Of a stretch of 31,297 bases of DNA, positions 23,333 to 30,317 are shown piece by piece; position 1 is the stretch's first letter; every line of letters starts with the position of its first letter. The position numbers and the translations under genes were made by a program. Origin of the DNA: Opitutia bacterium UBA957 (GTDB taxonomy: Bacteria > Verrucomicrobiota > Verrucomicrobiia > Opitutales > UBA953); the NCBI GenBank assembly GCA_002293065.1, contig DBCN01000152.1, positions 1,353-32,649 on the forward strand, read 5' to 3'. Under the pieces are notes generated by a model. That model was not told where the DNA came from. It searched no databases and worked only from the letters and a program-made list of their open reading frames with translations.

Positions 23333-23366
23333 TTGACAGTTGGCAGGAACCATCCAACTTAAAGGT
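23333..23366 (+). promoter_or_regulatory. Strong-looking promoter of the cysteine repeat protein gene
   Basis: Consensus -35 TTGACA (23333-23338), a 16-base spacer and CAACTT (23355-23360). Start of transcription would fall near 23367, giving a leader of only about 7 bases before ATG 23374. AAAGG at 23361-23365 resembles a Shine-Dalgarno sequence, but would be upstream of the predicted transcript start. Confidence 0.55.
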
Positions 23367-23373
23367 CTCTCCT

Positions 23374-23796
23374 ATGAACTCCAAGTTCCTCAAGCTCATC
23401 ATCACCTCCGCCAGCGCCTTGGCCCTCGCTGCCGTTGTTTCCTTCGCCGCAAGCGAACCCGCCAAGAAGGACGGCGAAAAGTGCCCCTGCCCTTCCGAAA
23501 AGCCCACCGCGACCATCTCGGCCGAAGCGTGCCCCAAGAAGTGCGACAAGGATAAGAAGGACGCTCCGGCTGCTCCCGCCACCGCGGAAGACGCTCCGGC
23601 CAAGAAGGACGGCGAAAAGTGCCCTTGCCCTTCCGAAAAGCCTAAGGCTTCCGATGACCTCTGCGGCGACGATTGCCCCAAGAAGTGCGACAAGGACAAG
23701 AAGGACGCTCCGGCTGCTCCCGCCACCGCGGAAGACGCTCCGGCCAAGAAGGACGGCGAAAAGTGCCCCTGCCCTTCCGAAAAGCCTAAGGCCTAA
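23374..23796 (+). CDS. Secreted Cys/Lys/Pro-rich tandem-repeat protein, function unknown
   Basis: 140-residue protein with a signal peptide (residues 1-25, cleavage near VSFA) and a mature part made almost wholly of repeats. The unit is PAKKDGEKCPCPSEKP, then CPKKCDKDKKDAPAAPA. The first part occurs three times (residues ~29, 75 and 123), the second twice. The mature part holds 11 cysteines, mostly in CPC and CPKKC motifs, with many Lys, Asp and Glu and no aromatic residue. CPxxC-like pairs in an exported chain suggest metal binding (copper or zinc) or disulfide cross-linking in the envelope; this is inference. The gene has a near-consensus promoter and a very strong terminator, so it is a single-gene unit, probably highly expressed. 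Not recognised as a known family. Confidence 0.8.
   Translation: MNSKFLKLIITSASALALAAVVSFAASEPAKKDGEKCPCPSEKPTATISAEACPKKCDKDKKDAPAAPATAEDAPAKKDGEKCPCPSEKPKASDDLCGDDCPKKCDKDKKDAPAAPATAEDAPAKKDGEKCPCPSEKPKA
23530..23648 (+). repeat. Direct repeat, copy 1 (119 bp, period 144 bp)
   Basis: First copy of a 119-bp in-frame direct repeat within the cysteine repeat protein gene. It differs from the second copy at only two positions, both synonymous third-codon changes (GAT/GAC and CCT/CCC), indicating a recent duplication. Confidence 0.92.
23674..23792 (+). repeat. Direct repeat, copy 2 (119 bp, period 144 bp)
   Basis: Second copy, offset exactly 144 bases (48 codons) from the first. The 25 bases between the two copies encode a non-repeated SDDLCGDD-type stretch. 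A shorter 44-base piece of the unit also occurs at 23461-23504. Confidence 0.92.
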
Positions 23797-23815
23797 TTTC
23801 CTTAGGGAATTCAAT

Positions 23816-23847
23816 AAAAGGACGAACCTTCGGGTTCGTCCTTTTTT
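23816..23847 (+). terminator. Strong, probably bidirectional terminator
   Basis: A 13-bp perfect stem AAAAGGACGAACC / GGTTCGTCCTTTT with a TTCG tetraloop, followed by T-rich sequence. Read on the other strand it ends in TTTT, so it may also stop transcripts of the convergent phosphatase gene that ends at 23852. Confidence 0.95.
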
Positions 23848-23851
23848 GTTT

Positions 23852-24400
23852 TCAGCACTTCAATCCGAGATCCAGCCGGACGAACTCCGGGAAGTCCGTC
23901 CGAATCGCGAAGCCTTGGCTCTCGGCGTAAGCGAAATCTTCGGGACGCCCAGCCCCGCTGCGTACCGCGCAGGAGCGGATGCCCGCGTTCTTACCGGCAT
24001 CCCAGTCGGTGATGCGGTCACCGATCATCCAGCAGCGGGCGGGGTCCAGCTGGTACTTGGCGACCATCTCATGGATGAATCGCGGGTTCGGCTTGCGATA
24101 GACGGAAGGCTCATCGGGGCGCTCGGGGGCGGCCTTGATTTCCAAAATACCTGGCGTCGGCAAATCCAGCAGTTCCAGCATCCGTCGGTTACAGGCGTGG
24201 TATTGGGCCCAGGTGAACTTCCCCCGATTAATCCCGCTCTGGTTCGTCAGGACGAAGAGGCGGTACCCTGCTTGCAAGCAAGCCTCCAACGCCTCTTTGA
24301 CCCCAGAAATTGGGGTGATTTGGTGGACCTCGCAGGTGTGATGGTGGTCAACGATGAGATTTCCGTCCCGATCGAGAAAAAGTGCAGGGGCTAAAGCCAT
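23852..24400 (-). CDS. HAD-family histidinol/heptose-bisphosphate-type phosphatase (GmhB-like)
   Basis: 182-residue HAD phosphatase of the HisB-N/GmhB group. Motif I is FLDRDGNL (Asp10, Asp12), motif II TNQSGINRG, motif III RKPNP and motif IV MIGDRITDWDAG. GmhB removes the 7-phosphate from D-glycero-D-manno-heptose 1,7-bisphosphate for the LPS core, and the LPS genes nearby fit that role. However, the zinc-binding Cys/His loop that normally precedes RKP in GmhB is missing: the equivalent stretch reads AAPERPDEPSVYRKP. Instead there is a His/Cys cluster after motif I (DHHHTCEVH). The start is ATG 24400; a TTG at 24412 would add four residues. The substrate is therefore uncertain. Confidence 0.85.
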   Translation of the reverse strand: MALAPALFLDRDGNLIVDHHHTCEVHQITPISGVKEALEACLQAGYRLFVLTNQSGINRGKFTWAQYHACNRRMLELLDLPTPGILEIKAAPERPDEPSVYRKPNPRFIHEMVAKYQLDPARCWMIGDRITDWDAGKNAGIRSCAVRSGAGRPEDFAYAESQGFAIRTDFPEFVRLDLGLKC

Positions 24401-24450
24401 GAAAAGAGCCAATCCCGCCCTAGTTGGGGTGCAAGCCCATGAAAGGGGGC

Positions 24451-24502
24451 TTGACCGAGGTGGGGGGAGGAGTAGAACCGACCCTCATCCCAGCGTAGAA
24501 CC
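24451..24502 (+). promoter_or_regulatory. Putative rpmF-plsX promoter
   Basis: TTGACC (24451-24456), a 16-base spacer and TAGAAC (24473-24478), leaving a leader of about 18 bases to ATG 24503. A second TAGAAC copy lies directly before the ATG. No Shine-Dalgarno sequence is visible next to the start. Confidence 0.4.
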
Positions 24503-24682
24503 ATGGCAAATCCGAAACGTAAACAGTCCAAGCGTCGCAGCCGCCTCCGTCGTGGCGCCAATCAGTTCCGCGCTCCCAAGCTCGTGCGCGACACTGAATC
24601 CGGCGCACTCCGCCGCTCCCACCGCGTCGACCCCACCACGGGGAAGTACCGCGGCCGTCAGGTCCTCGACACCGAGGCCTAA
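24503..24682 (+). CDS. rpmF: 50S ribosomal protein L32, zinc-free form
   Basis: 59-residue ribosomal protein starting MANPKRKQSKRRSRLRRGAN, the L32 signature. It is very basic and lies directly before plsX, the standard bacterial order rpmF-plsX-fabH. The four cysteines of the zinc ribbon found in many L32 proteins are absent: the region reads LVRDTESGALRRSHRVDPTTGKY with no Cys, so this is a C-minus form that needs no zinc. The start at ATG 24503 has no clear Shine-Dalgarno sequence. The stop is 30 bases before plsX. Confidence 0.93.
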   Translation: MANPKRKQSKRRSRLRRGANQFRAPKLVRDTESGALRRSHRVDPTTGKYRGRQVLDTEA

Positions 24683-24712
24683 GCCTCTTTTCCGGGCACA
24701 CGCCCGCAGCAT

Positions 24713-25783
24713 ATGAGCGAAGTCACCCCGCCCGTCGGCCATAAGATTGCCTTAGACTGCATGGGCGGTGACCTCGGTCCCGCCGAAGCAGTCGCTGCGG
24801 CGGCCTTGGCTATCCGTGAGGGCATCGTCGGCCCGGAGGACACGCTCATCCTCGTTGGGCATGAAGACAACCTACGCCTGTTGGCGATGGATAACCGCAT
24901 CCTCAACCACAAGCGCATCCAATTCCGTCATGCGCCTGGCGTCGTCAATCCCGACGATGCGGCGATGACGGTGATCAAGTCCAAGCGCGACTCCTCGATG
25001 GTGATCGCCTTGGAAATGTTGAAGGCGGGCGAAGTCGAAGCGGTCGTTTCGACCGGCAATACCAAGGCCCTCGTCGCCGCCGGCACCATCAAGGTTCGCC
25101 CGATGGAAGGGGCTGAACGTCCGGCGCTCGCGGCGATCATGCCGCGACGCGAAGGCCACTTCGTCTTGCTCGATGTCGGGGCCAATCCCGAAGCCAAGCC
25201 CGAGCACCTGCTCCACAACGCCGTGCTCGGCTCCATCTATGCGCAGAGCGCCCTAGGCATCGCCAGCCCCCGCGTCGGGCTGCTTTCCGTCGGCACCGAA
25301 GAAGGCAAGGGCGGGGCGCGCATCAACCGCACCCACACCCTGCTGAAGGCGATGGGCGACAAGATCAATTATGTCGGCCCGGTCGAAGGCTTCGATGTCT
25401 TCGGCGACTGCTGTGACGTCGTCGTCACCGACGGCTTCACGGGCAATGTCATCCTCAAGACCTTGGAAGGCTTGGTTTACATGGTCCGCGACCTGATCGG
25501 CAGCAAGGTGAAGCGCAACCCGGTCTATCTGGCCGGCGGCATCGCGATGTTCCCCTTGCTCCGCGACCTGAAAGGCAAGCTCAAGCCCGAACGTTACGGC
25601 GGAGCCCCCCTGCTTGGTTTGGGCGGCCTCGTCATGAAGGCGCATGGCTCCAGCAACCGCCAAGGCATCGCCAGCGCCATCCGCTTGGGCTATGAAGCGC
25701 TCGGCCATGGCACCGGACACCGCATGCAGGCAGGTTTAGCCGAGGCAAACGCGGTGATTTCGGCCAACCCAGAGGTCGCCTAA
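24713..25783 (+). CDS. plsX: Phosphate acyltransferase PlsX
   Basis: 356-residue enzyme that makes acyl-phosphate from acyl-ACP, feeding PlsY in membrane phospholipid synthesis. Family blocks are IALDCMGGDLGP at the N terminus, RHAPGVVNPDDAAM, STGNTKALVAAG, LLDVGANPEAKPEHL, VGLLSVGTEEGKG, VVTDGFTGNVILKTLEG and GAPLLGLGGLVMKAHGSS near the C terminus. Length is typical. It follows rpmF by 30 bases and precedes fabH, with a weak terminator-like hairpin in the 50-base gap to fabH. No Shine-Dalgarno sequence precedes ATG 24713. Confidence 0.97.
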   Translation: MSEVTPPVGHKIALDCMGGDLGPAEAVAAAALAIREGIVGPEDTLILVGHEDNLRLLAMDNRILNHKRIQFRHAPGVVNPDDAAMTVIKSKRDSSMVIALEMLKAGEVEAVVSTGNTKALVAAGTIKVRPMEGAERPALAAIMPRREGHFVLLDVGANPEAKPEHLLHNAVLGSIYAQSALGIASPRVGLLSVGTEEGKGGARINRTHTLLKAMGDKINYVGPVEGFDVFGDCCDVVVTDGFTGNVILKTLEGLVYMVRDLIGSKVKRNPVYLAGGIAMFPLLRDLKGKLKPERYGGAPLLGLGGLVMKAHGSSNRQGIASAIRLGYEALGHGTGHRMQAGLAEANAVISANPEVA

Positions 25784-25800
25784 GGTTTTAGTGTTCCCTT

Positions 25801-25820
25801 CCCGCCCCGGCGGGTCTTTT
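25801..25820 (+). terminator. Weak terminator or attenuator between plsX and fabH
   Basis: CCCGC / GCGGG stem with a CCCG loop followed by TCTTTT. The stem is short, so it may only reduce read-through into fabH rather than end the operon. Confidence 0.5.
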
Positions 25821-25833
25821 CTCACAGGCCTTG

Positions 25834-26847
25834 ATGAGCACTGCCGAGCTATCAGTCTTCATCCGCTCCGTCGGAGTCCACGCTCCCGAGCGGAGGCTGA
25901 CCAACGATGATTTGTCCAAAATCGTCGATACCAACGACGAGTGGATCAAAACGCGCTCGGGGATTTCGGAACGACGGATCGCGGGGCCGGATGAGAATCC
26001 CTCCGACATGGGCGCCAAGGCCGCGGCGCATGCCTTGCGGAACGCGGGCCTGAATCCCGCGGACATCGACCTGCTCATCGTGGCGACGATGACGCCGGAC
26101 GTCCCCTTCCCCTCCACGGCTTGCCTCCTGCAGGCGAAGCTGGGGCTCCGTCGCGACATCCCCGCCTTCGACGTCTCGGCCGCGTGTTCGGGCTTCGTCT
26201 TCGCCCTGCAGGTCGGCACCGACATGCTGCGCTCGGGACGTTACCGCCGCGCGCTCGTCGTCGGCGCCGAAAAACTCTCCAACGTCATCGACTGGCAAGA
26301 TCGCACCACGTGCGTCCTTTTCGGCGACGGAGCCGGGGCGGCCGTCATCGAGGCCACGGCGACGCCGAACGTCGGCATCCTCGGCAACCTGCTGGGCTCC
26401 GACGGCGTCAACGCCGAGCTCATCCACTGCGTGGCCGGGGGCTCCGCCAAGCCGGCCACCGCGCAGACCATGGCCGACCGCGAGCACTGCCTCCGCATGA
26501 ACGGCAAGGAAGTCTTCAAGCTCGCCGTCCGGGTGATGTCGGAGTCCTGCCAACGCGTGCTCGCGCAGTGCGGCGTGAGCTCCGACGAAGTCGCGTGGTT
26601 CATCCCACACCAAGCCAATTACCGCATCCTGGAAGCCGTCGCGAGCCAACTGAACGTGGGCCTCGATCGCTTCCCCTCGAACCTCGAACGGTACGGCAAC
26701 ACCTCGGCCGCCTCGATCCCGCTCGCCCTCGAAGAGGCATGGCGCAACGGCCAGATCAAGCACGGCGACCTCGTCCTGCTCGTCGCGTTCGGCTCCGGCC
26801 TCACTTGGGGCGCAACCCTTCTCCGCTGGCATGAACCTCGTCGCTAA
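25834..26847 (+). CDS. fabH: 3-oxoacyl-ACP synthase III (KAS III)
   Basis: 337-residue condensing enzyme that starts fatty-acid synthesis by joining acetyl-CoA and malonyl-ACP. The catalytic triad is complete: Cys118 in SAACSGF, His259 in PHQAN and Asn289 in YGNTSAAS. Other features are NDEWIKTRSGISERR near the N terminus and a terminal GSGLTWGA block. ATG 25834 is preferred to the TTG at 25831. It overlaps the following TPR gene by 17 bases. Confidence 0.97.
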   Translation: MSTAELSVFIRSVGVHAPERRLTNDDLSKIVDTNDEWIKTRSGISERRIAGPDENPSDMGAKAAAHALRNAGLNPADIDLLIVATMTPDVPFPSTACLLQAKLGLRRDIPAFDVSAACSGFVFALQVGTDMLRSGRYRRALVVGAEKLSNVIDWQDRTTCVLFGDGAGAAVIEATATPNVGILGNLLGSDGVNAELIHCVAGGSAKPATAQTMADREHCLRMNGKEVFKLAVRVMSESCQRVLAQCGVSSDEVAWFIPHQANYRILEAVASQLNVGLDRFPSNLERYGNTSAASIPLALEEAWRNGQIKHGDLVLLVAFGSGLTWGATLLRWHEPRR

Positions 26848-27952
26848 ACCCTTCCTCGCAGCCTGCTGCCTGCTGAGCCTTTCGGTTTCAGCCGAACTCA
26901 TCCATCAAAACGGCGGCTGGGTCCTCAAGCCCGGTACCGCCTCCGATACCCGGCCCACCAGCCGCACGGAAGCCGTCCTCAAGACCATCGACCAAGCCGA
27001 GAACCTGGCGATCATGCGCGAAGACCGCGCCGCCCTCGCGCTCTGGAACCGGCTGATCGAAACCGAAGCCGGCACCGACGCCGAAGCGGTCGCCCTCCTC
27101 GGCCGCGCGCGACTCTATGCGAAGTCGGGCCAGTTCGACGACGCGGAGGCCGACCTCGACACCCTCTTCAAGGGCCACGCGAACTTTTCCGGCTTCGGCT
27201 TGGCCGTCCAGCTCGCCTTCGATTTGGCCGGTCAATACGAACGCGGCGAACGCCGCTACCTCGGTGGCTGGTTCCCTTGGTTCAAGGATCCGCTCCACGC
27301 CTTGAGCATCTACGACAAGATCCTGAAGGTCGCCCCCAACGGACCGGTCGCCGAGGAAAGCCTCATCCATGCGGCCCGCTTGGCCGAGCGCGAGGACCGC
27401 AAGGAGATCTACAACGAGATGCTGGAGCGAATCGTGAGCGACTACGCCACCTCGAAGCATGCCCCCGAAGCGCTGGAGCGACTCGCCAAGCTGCGCGGCT
27501 CCGAGTCGCTGGGCCCGGACTTCGACCAAGCGTCCACGCTGGAATCCGCCGACCACTGGCGCACGCTGGCGGATCAATTCCCCGCGAACCGGCGCGCCCA
27601 ACAGTCCGCGGAGCAAATCAAGGAACTCCGCGACCGCGCGGCCCGCGGCCGCCTCAACCTCGGGAAATTCTACTGGTTCAAGCGCAACAACCCGGAAGCC
27701 GCCAAGTTGATGGCCAATGCCTGCCGCAGCCTGGCGCCGGAATCGGAGGCCGCCAAGGAGGCGGAAGCCTTGCTCGCCGAAATCCAAGCGAGCCCCACGC
27801 CGCCGAAGACCGTCGCCGACCGTCTGCTCGGCGTCTACCCGCGGCCGCGGGCGAACACCGACGCCAAACCCACGGTCGTCGGCGACGAACTGGACGCGCT
27901 CGGCTTCCGCAAGGAAGGCACGAAACCCGCCACCGAAACCGAACGCCGCTGA
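26831..27952 (+). CDS. Exported TPR protein, BamD-like
   Basis: 373-residue protein with a signal peptide (residues 1-21, cleavage near SVSA). About five helical TPR-type repeats follow: ALALWNRLIE..., ARLYAKSGQFDDAEADLDTLF, DPLHALSIYDKILKVAPNGPVAEESLIHAA, YNEMLERIVSDYATSKHAPEALERLA and NLGKFYWFKRNNPEAAKLMANAC. The spacing and the 'YDKILKVAPNGP...A' pattern resemble BamD/YfiO, the lipoprotein of the outer-membrane protein assembly complex. Unlike BamD it has no lipobox Cys at the cleavage site (CC lies inside the hydrophobic core), so BamD itself is unproven. It overlaps fabH by 17 bases, and its stop overlaps the lptE start (TGATG). A Pro-rich tail ends the chain. Confidence 0.78.
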   Translation: MNLVAKPFLAACCLLSLSVSAELIHQNGGWVLKPGTASDTRPTSRTEAVLKTIDQAENLAIMREDRAALALWNRLIETEAGTDAEAVALLGRARLYAKSGQFDDAEADLDTLFKGHANFSGFGLAVQLAFDLAGQYERGERRYLGGWFPWFKDPLHALSIYDKILKVAPNGPVAEESLIHAARLAEREDRKEIYNEMLERIVSDYATSKHAPEALERLAKLRGSESLGPDFDQASTLESADHWRTLADQFPANRRAQQSAEQIKELRDRAARGRLNLGKFYWFKRNNPEAAKLMANACRSLAPESEAAKEAEALLAEIQASPTPPKTVADRLLGVYPRPRANTDAKPTVVGDELDALGFRKEGTKPATETERR

Positions 27953-28434
27953 TGCGCCTCCTCGCCCTCTTCGCCACCGTCGTCCTGACGGGCTGCTCCG
28001 CCTACCAACTCGGCGGGCCCAAGCCGGCCTTCGCCCGCATCGAGGTGCTGCCGATCCGCAACGCCACGGCGCGCCCGGGGCTGCAGGCCATCTTCCAGGA
28101 AAAACTCGTCGAAGACCTCGGGCGCGACCCGCGGATCAAGGTCGGCACCGGTGGCGCCAAGCTCGACGTCGAAATCGTCACCTACCGCCGGGAAGGCCTG
28201 ACGACGAAGTCGACCGACGCCTACAGTTTCTCCAGTTATCGCGTGACGATGGTGGCACGCTGCACGCTCACGACCGACGGCGGCCGGAAAACCCTTTTCA
28301 AGGATCGCGACTTCACCTCGGTCGCTGCGCTCCAAATCACCGGAGATGCCGCCTCCGAAGAACGCAGCCTGGCGCCGCGGCTGCTGGGCGACCTCTCCGC
28401 CCAGATCCGCGAAGCCGCCACCACCGCCTGGTAA
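27952..28434 (+). CDS. lptE: LPS-assembly lipoprotein LptE-like
   Basis: 160-residue lipoprotein with signal MRLLALFATVVLTGC (lipobox LTGC, Cys15). Mature part begins SAYQLGGPKPAFARIEVLPIRNAT and contains ...QAIFQEKLVEDLGRDPRIKV, an arrangement typical of LptE, which plugs the LptD barrel and guides LPS to the cell surface. Sequence conservation in LptE is low, so the call rests on the lipobox, the GGPKP-FxxIxVxPIxN pattern, size and context beside a BamD-like gene. lptD is not in the window. It overlaps the previous gene by one base (TGATG) and rpe starts one base after its stop. Confidence 0.82.
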   Translation: MRLLALFATVVLTGCSAYQLGGPKPAFARIEVLPIRNATARPGLQAIFQEKLVEDLGRDPRIKVGTGGAKLDVEIVTYRREGLTTKSTDAYSFSSYRVTMVARCTLTTDGGRKTLFKDRDFTSVAALQITGDAASEERSLAPRLLGDLSAQIREAATTAW

Positions 28435-28435
28435 C

Positions 28436-29086
28436 ATGCCCGCCCCGGTCGTCGCCCCCTCCCTCCTCGCCGCGAACCACGGTGAATTCATCGCCGGTCT
28501 CCACGCGATCGAAGAGGCTGGGCTCACGTGGGTGCACCTCGACATCATGGATGGGCATTTCGTGCCCAACATCAGCTTCGGTCCGCAGGTCGTCGCCGAT
28601 CTCCGCCCCCGCTCGAAACTCCATTTTGACGTCCACCTGATGCTCACGCATCCGGACCGCTTCGTGGCTGCGTTTGCGAAAGCCGGCGCCGAGCGCCTCA
28701 CCGTGCACATCGAAGCCGCGCACGACATGGGCCAGACGCTGGCGGCCATCAAGGCAGCCGGACTCAAGGCCGGCATCGCGATGAATCCCGACGGCGATCC
28801 GCGACGCCTCTTGCCCTACCTCGCCTCCGTCGACCTCGTGCTTTGCATGACCGTCTTCCCAGGCTTCGGCGGACAGGCGTTCATCCCGAGCGTCCTCGAC
28901 AGCATTCGCTTCCTCGCGACCGAGCGGCGCGCACGCGGTTTGGACTACCGTCTGGAGGTCGATGGGGGCGTGAACGCCGAGACCGGCCTGCTTTGCCGCG
29001 CGGCGGGAGCGGATACGCTCGTGGCCGGCACCGCTTTCTTCAAGGCGCCGGACCGTAAGGCTTTTGTCGCCGGGCTGACCGCTTAA
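28436..29086 (+). CDS. rpe: Ribulose-phosphate 3-epimerase
   Basis: 216-residue TIM-barrel enzyme interconverting ribulose-5-phosphate and xylulose-5-phosphate in the pentose phosphate pathway. Family features are PSLLAANHGEF, VHLDIMDGHFVPNISFG (metal His and Asp), HFDVHLM, CMTVFPGFGGQAFI and LEVDGGVN (phosphate loop and metal Asp). The ATG at 28436 follows the lptE stop after one base. Its stop overlaps the stop of convergent rlmN by three bases (four-base gene overlap). Confidence 0.97.
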   Translation: MPAPVVAPSLLAANHGEFIAGLHAIEEAGLTWVHLDIMDGHFVPNISFGPQVVADLRPRSKLHFDVHLMLTHPDRFVAAFAKAGAERLTVHIEAAHDMGQTLAAIKAAGLKAGIAMNPDGDPRRLLPYLASVDLVLCMTVFPGFGGQAFIPSVLDSIRFLATERRARGLDYRLEVDGGVNAETGLLCRAAGADTLVAGTAFFKAPDRKAFVAGLTA

Positions 29087-30216
29087 GCGGCGGCGGGCGG
29101 CGAAGGATCCGCGCCCAAGGCCTTTTCCTTCTGGAGGCGGAGCTGACCGCAGGCCGCATCGATGTCGTGGCCCTTCTCCCGACGCAACGTCGCGGTGACG
29201 CCCAGCGCACGGAGCTCCTTCACGAACCGATCTTGGCGGGTGATGGACGGACGCACCCACGGCAGCCCCTGCACGGTATTGTAGGGAATGAGGTTCACGT
29301 GGGCGTGGAGTTCGCGGGCGATGGCCGCCAGCTTGCGGGCTTGATCGAGCGAATCGTTGATGTCTTCGATCAAGATGAACTCCAACGTGAGCATGCGCCC
29401 ATGGGTGCGGGCGAAGATCTTGGCGGCGGGGATGAGCTGCTCGAGCGGATACTTGCGGTTCACCGGCATGATCTGTTCGCGCACCTCGTTGGTCGCGCCG
29501 TGGAGGCTGATGGCGAGGCGGAAGCCCAGATCCTCTTCGGCGAGCTTGAGGATCTTGGGGACCACCCCCGAAGTGGAGATGGTCACCCGCCGGGCACCGA
29601 AGCCGAAGCCCCAAGCCGCATTCACCGTCTTGAGCGCGGCCAGGAGGTTGTCGTAGTTGGCGAGCGGCTCGCCCATGCCCATGACCACGATGTTATCGAA
29701 AGAGGCCAAGCCCTCGGCGGCCCGGGCCGGGTCGGACTGGTCCTCGATGCGGCAGACTTGGACCAACTGGGAGACGATTTCGCCGACGGACAGGTCGCGC
29801 TTCCAGCCCTCGAGCCCGGACGCGCAGAACTTGCAGCCATAGGCACAGCCCACCTGCGTCGAAATGCAGATAGTCCGGCGGGACTTATCTTGCCCCACCC
29901 CCTCCATCGGCGCCCGGATGATGACGGTCTCGATGAGGGACCCGTCGCGGAGGCGTTGCAAGAGCTTCTGGGTCACGTCGGAGGCCGTTTTCTTGCCCAA
30001 AACCTCCGTCCCAGAGAAATCGTAATTATCTGTCAACCAAGACCTTAAGTTGGCTGGAAGGTTAGTCATGACCTCGGCGCTTTCGGCCCGCTTAGGGTAG
30101 AGCCAGGCAAAGACCTGACCCGCCCGGTAGCGGGGGTGGCCAGCCTCGGCGAGGCGGGCACCGAGGCTATCGGGCGTCTCTCCATGAATGGAGGGTTTTT
30201 CGGGCTTAAAAGCCAT
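29083..30216 (-). CDS. rlmN: 23S rRNA A2503 / tRNA A37 methyltransferase RlmN
   Basis: 377-residue radical-SAM enzyme that methylates C2 of adenosine in 23S rRNA and some tRNAs. The 4Fe-4S motif CxxxCxxC is VGCAYGCKFC (Cys124, Cys128, Cys131). Other blocks are VVMGMGEPLANYDN, RRVTISTSGVVPKI and RLAISLHGATNEVR. The C-terminal catalytic Cys lies in DAACGQL (near residue 356), with the family pattern LRREKGHDIDAACGQL. ATG 30216 (MAFKPEKPS) is the chosen start; the extension up to 30342 has no support. It is divergent from the GreA-like gene with 101 bases between them. Confidence 0.96.
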   Translation of the reverse strand: MAFKPEKPSIHGETPDSLGARLAEAGHPRYRAGQVFAWLYPKRAESAEVMTNLPANLRSWLTDNYDFSGTEVLGKKTASDVTQKLLQRLRDGSLIETVIIRAPMEGVGQDKSRRTICISTQVGCAYGCKFCASGLEGWKRDLSVGEIVSQLVQVCRIEDQSDPARAAEGLASFDNIVVMGMGEPLANYDNLLAALKTVNAAWGFGFGARRVTISTSGVVPKILKLAEEDLGFRLAISLHGATNEVREQIMPVNRKYPLEQLIPAAKIFARTHGRMLTLEFILIEDINDSLDQARKLAAIARELHAHVNLIPYNTVQGLPWVRPSITRQDRFVKELRALGVTATLRREKGHDIDAACGQLRLQKEKALGADPSPPAAA

Positions 30217-30317
30217 GATTGAGCGTGGCGGAGTGGCTAGCGATCGAGCAGGGCCCGAGACGGACCCGCCTTCCTGCTTGCAAGTGCGATTTGTTATCCC
30301 CAAAACCACTTTTTGCA
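30217..30317. promoter_or_regulatory. Divergent gap between rlmN and the GreA-like gene
   Basis: 101 bases. A GGCGG / CCGCC inverted repeat bounds 30227-30270, with an inner GGG/CCC pair. For the rightward gene, TTGCAA (30278-30283), a 17-base spacer and CAAAAC (30301-30306) would start transcription a few bases before ATG 30318. No tRNA is formed by the GGCGGAGTGGC-like stretch. Confidence 0.3.

Noticed and set aside
30227..30270. A tRNA-like GGCGGAGTGGC stretch before the GreA-like gene
   Set aside because: Only ~44 bases with a 5-bp outer stem; no anticodon arm, no T-loop GTTCGA and no room for a complete tRNA.
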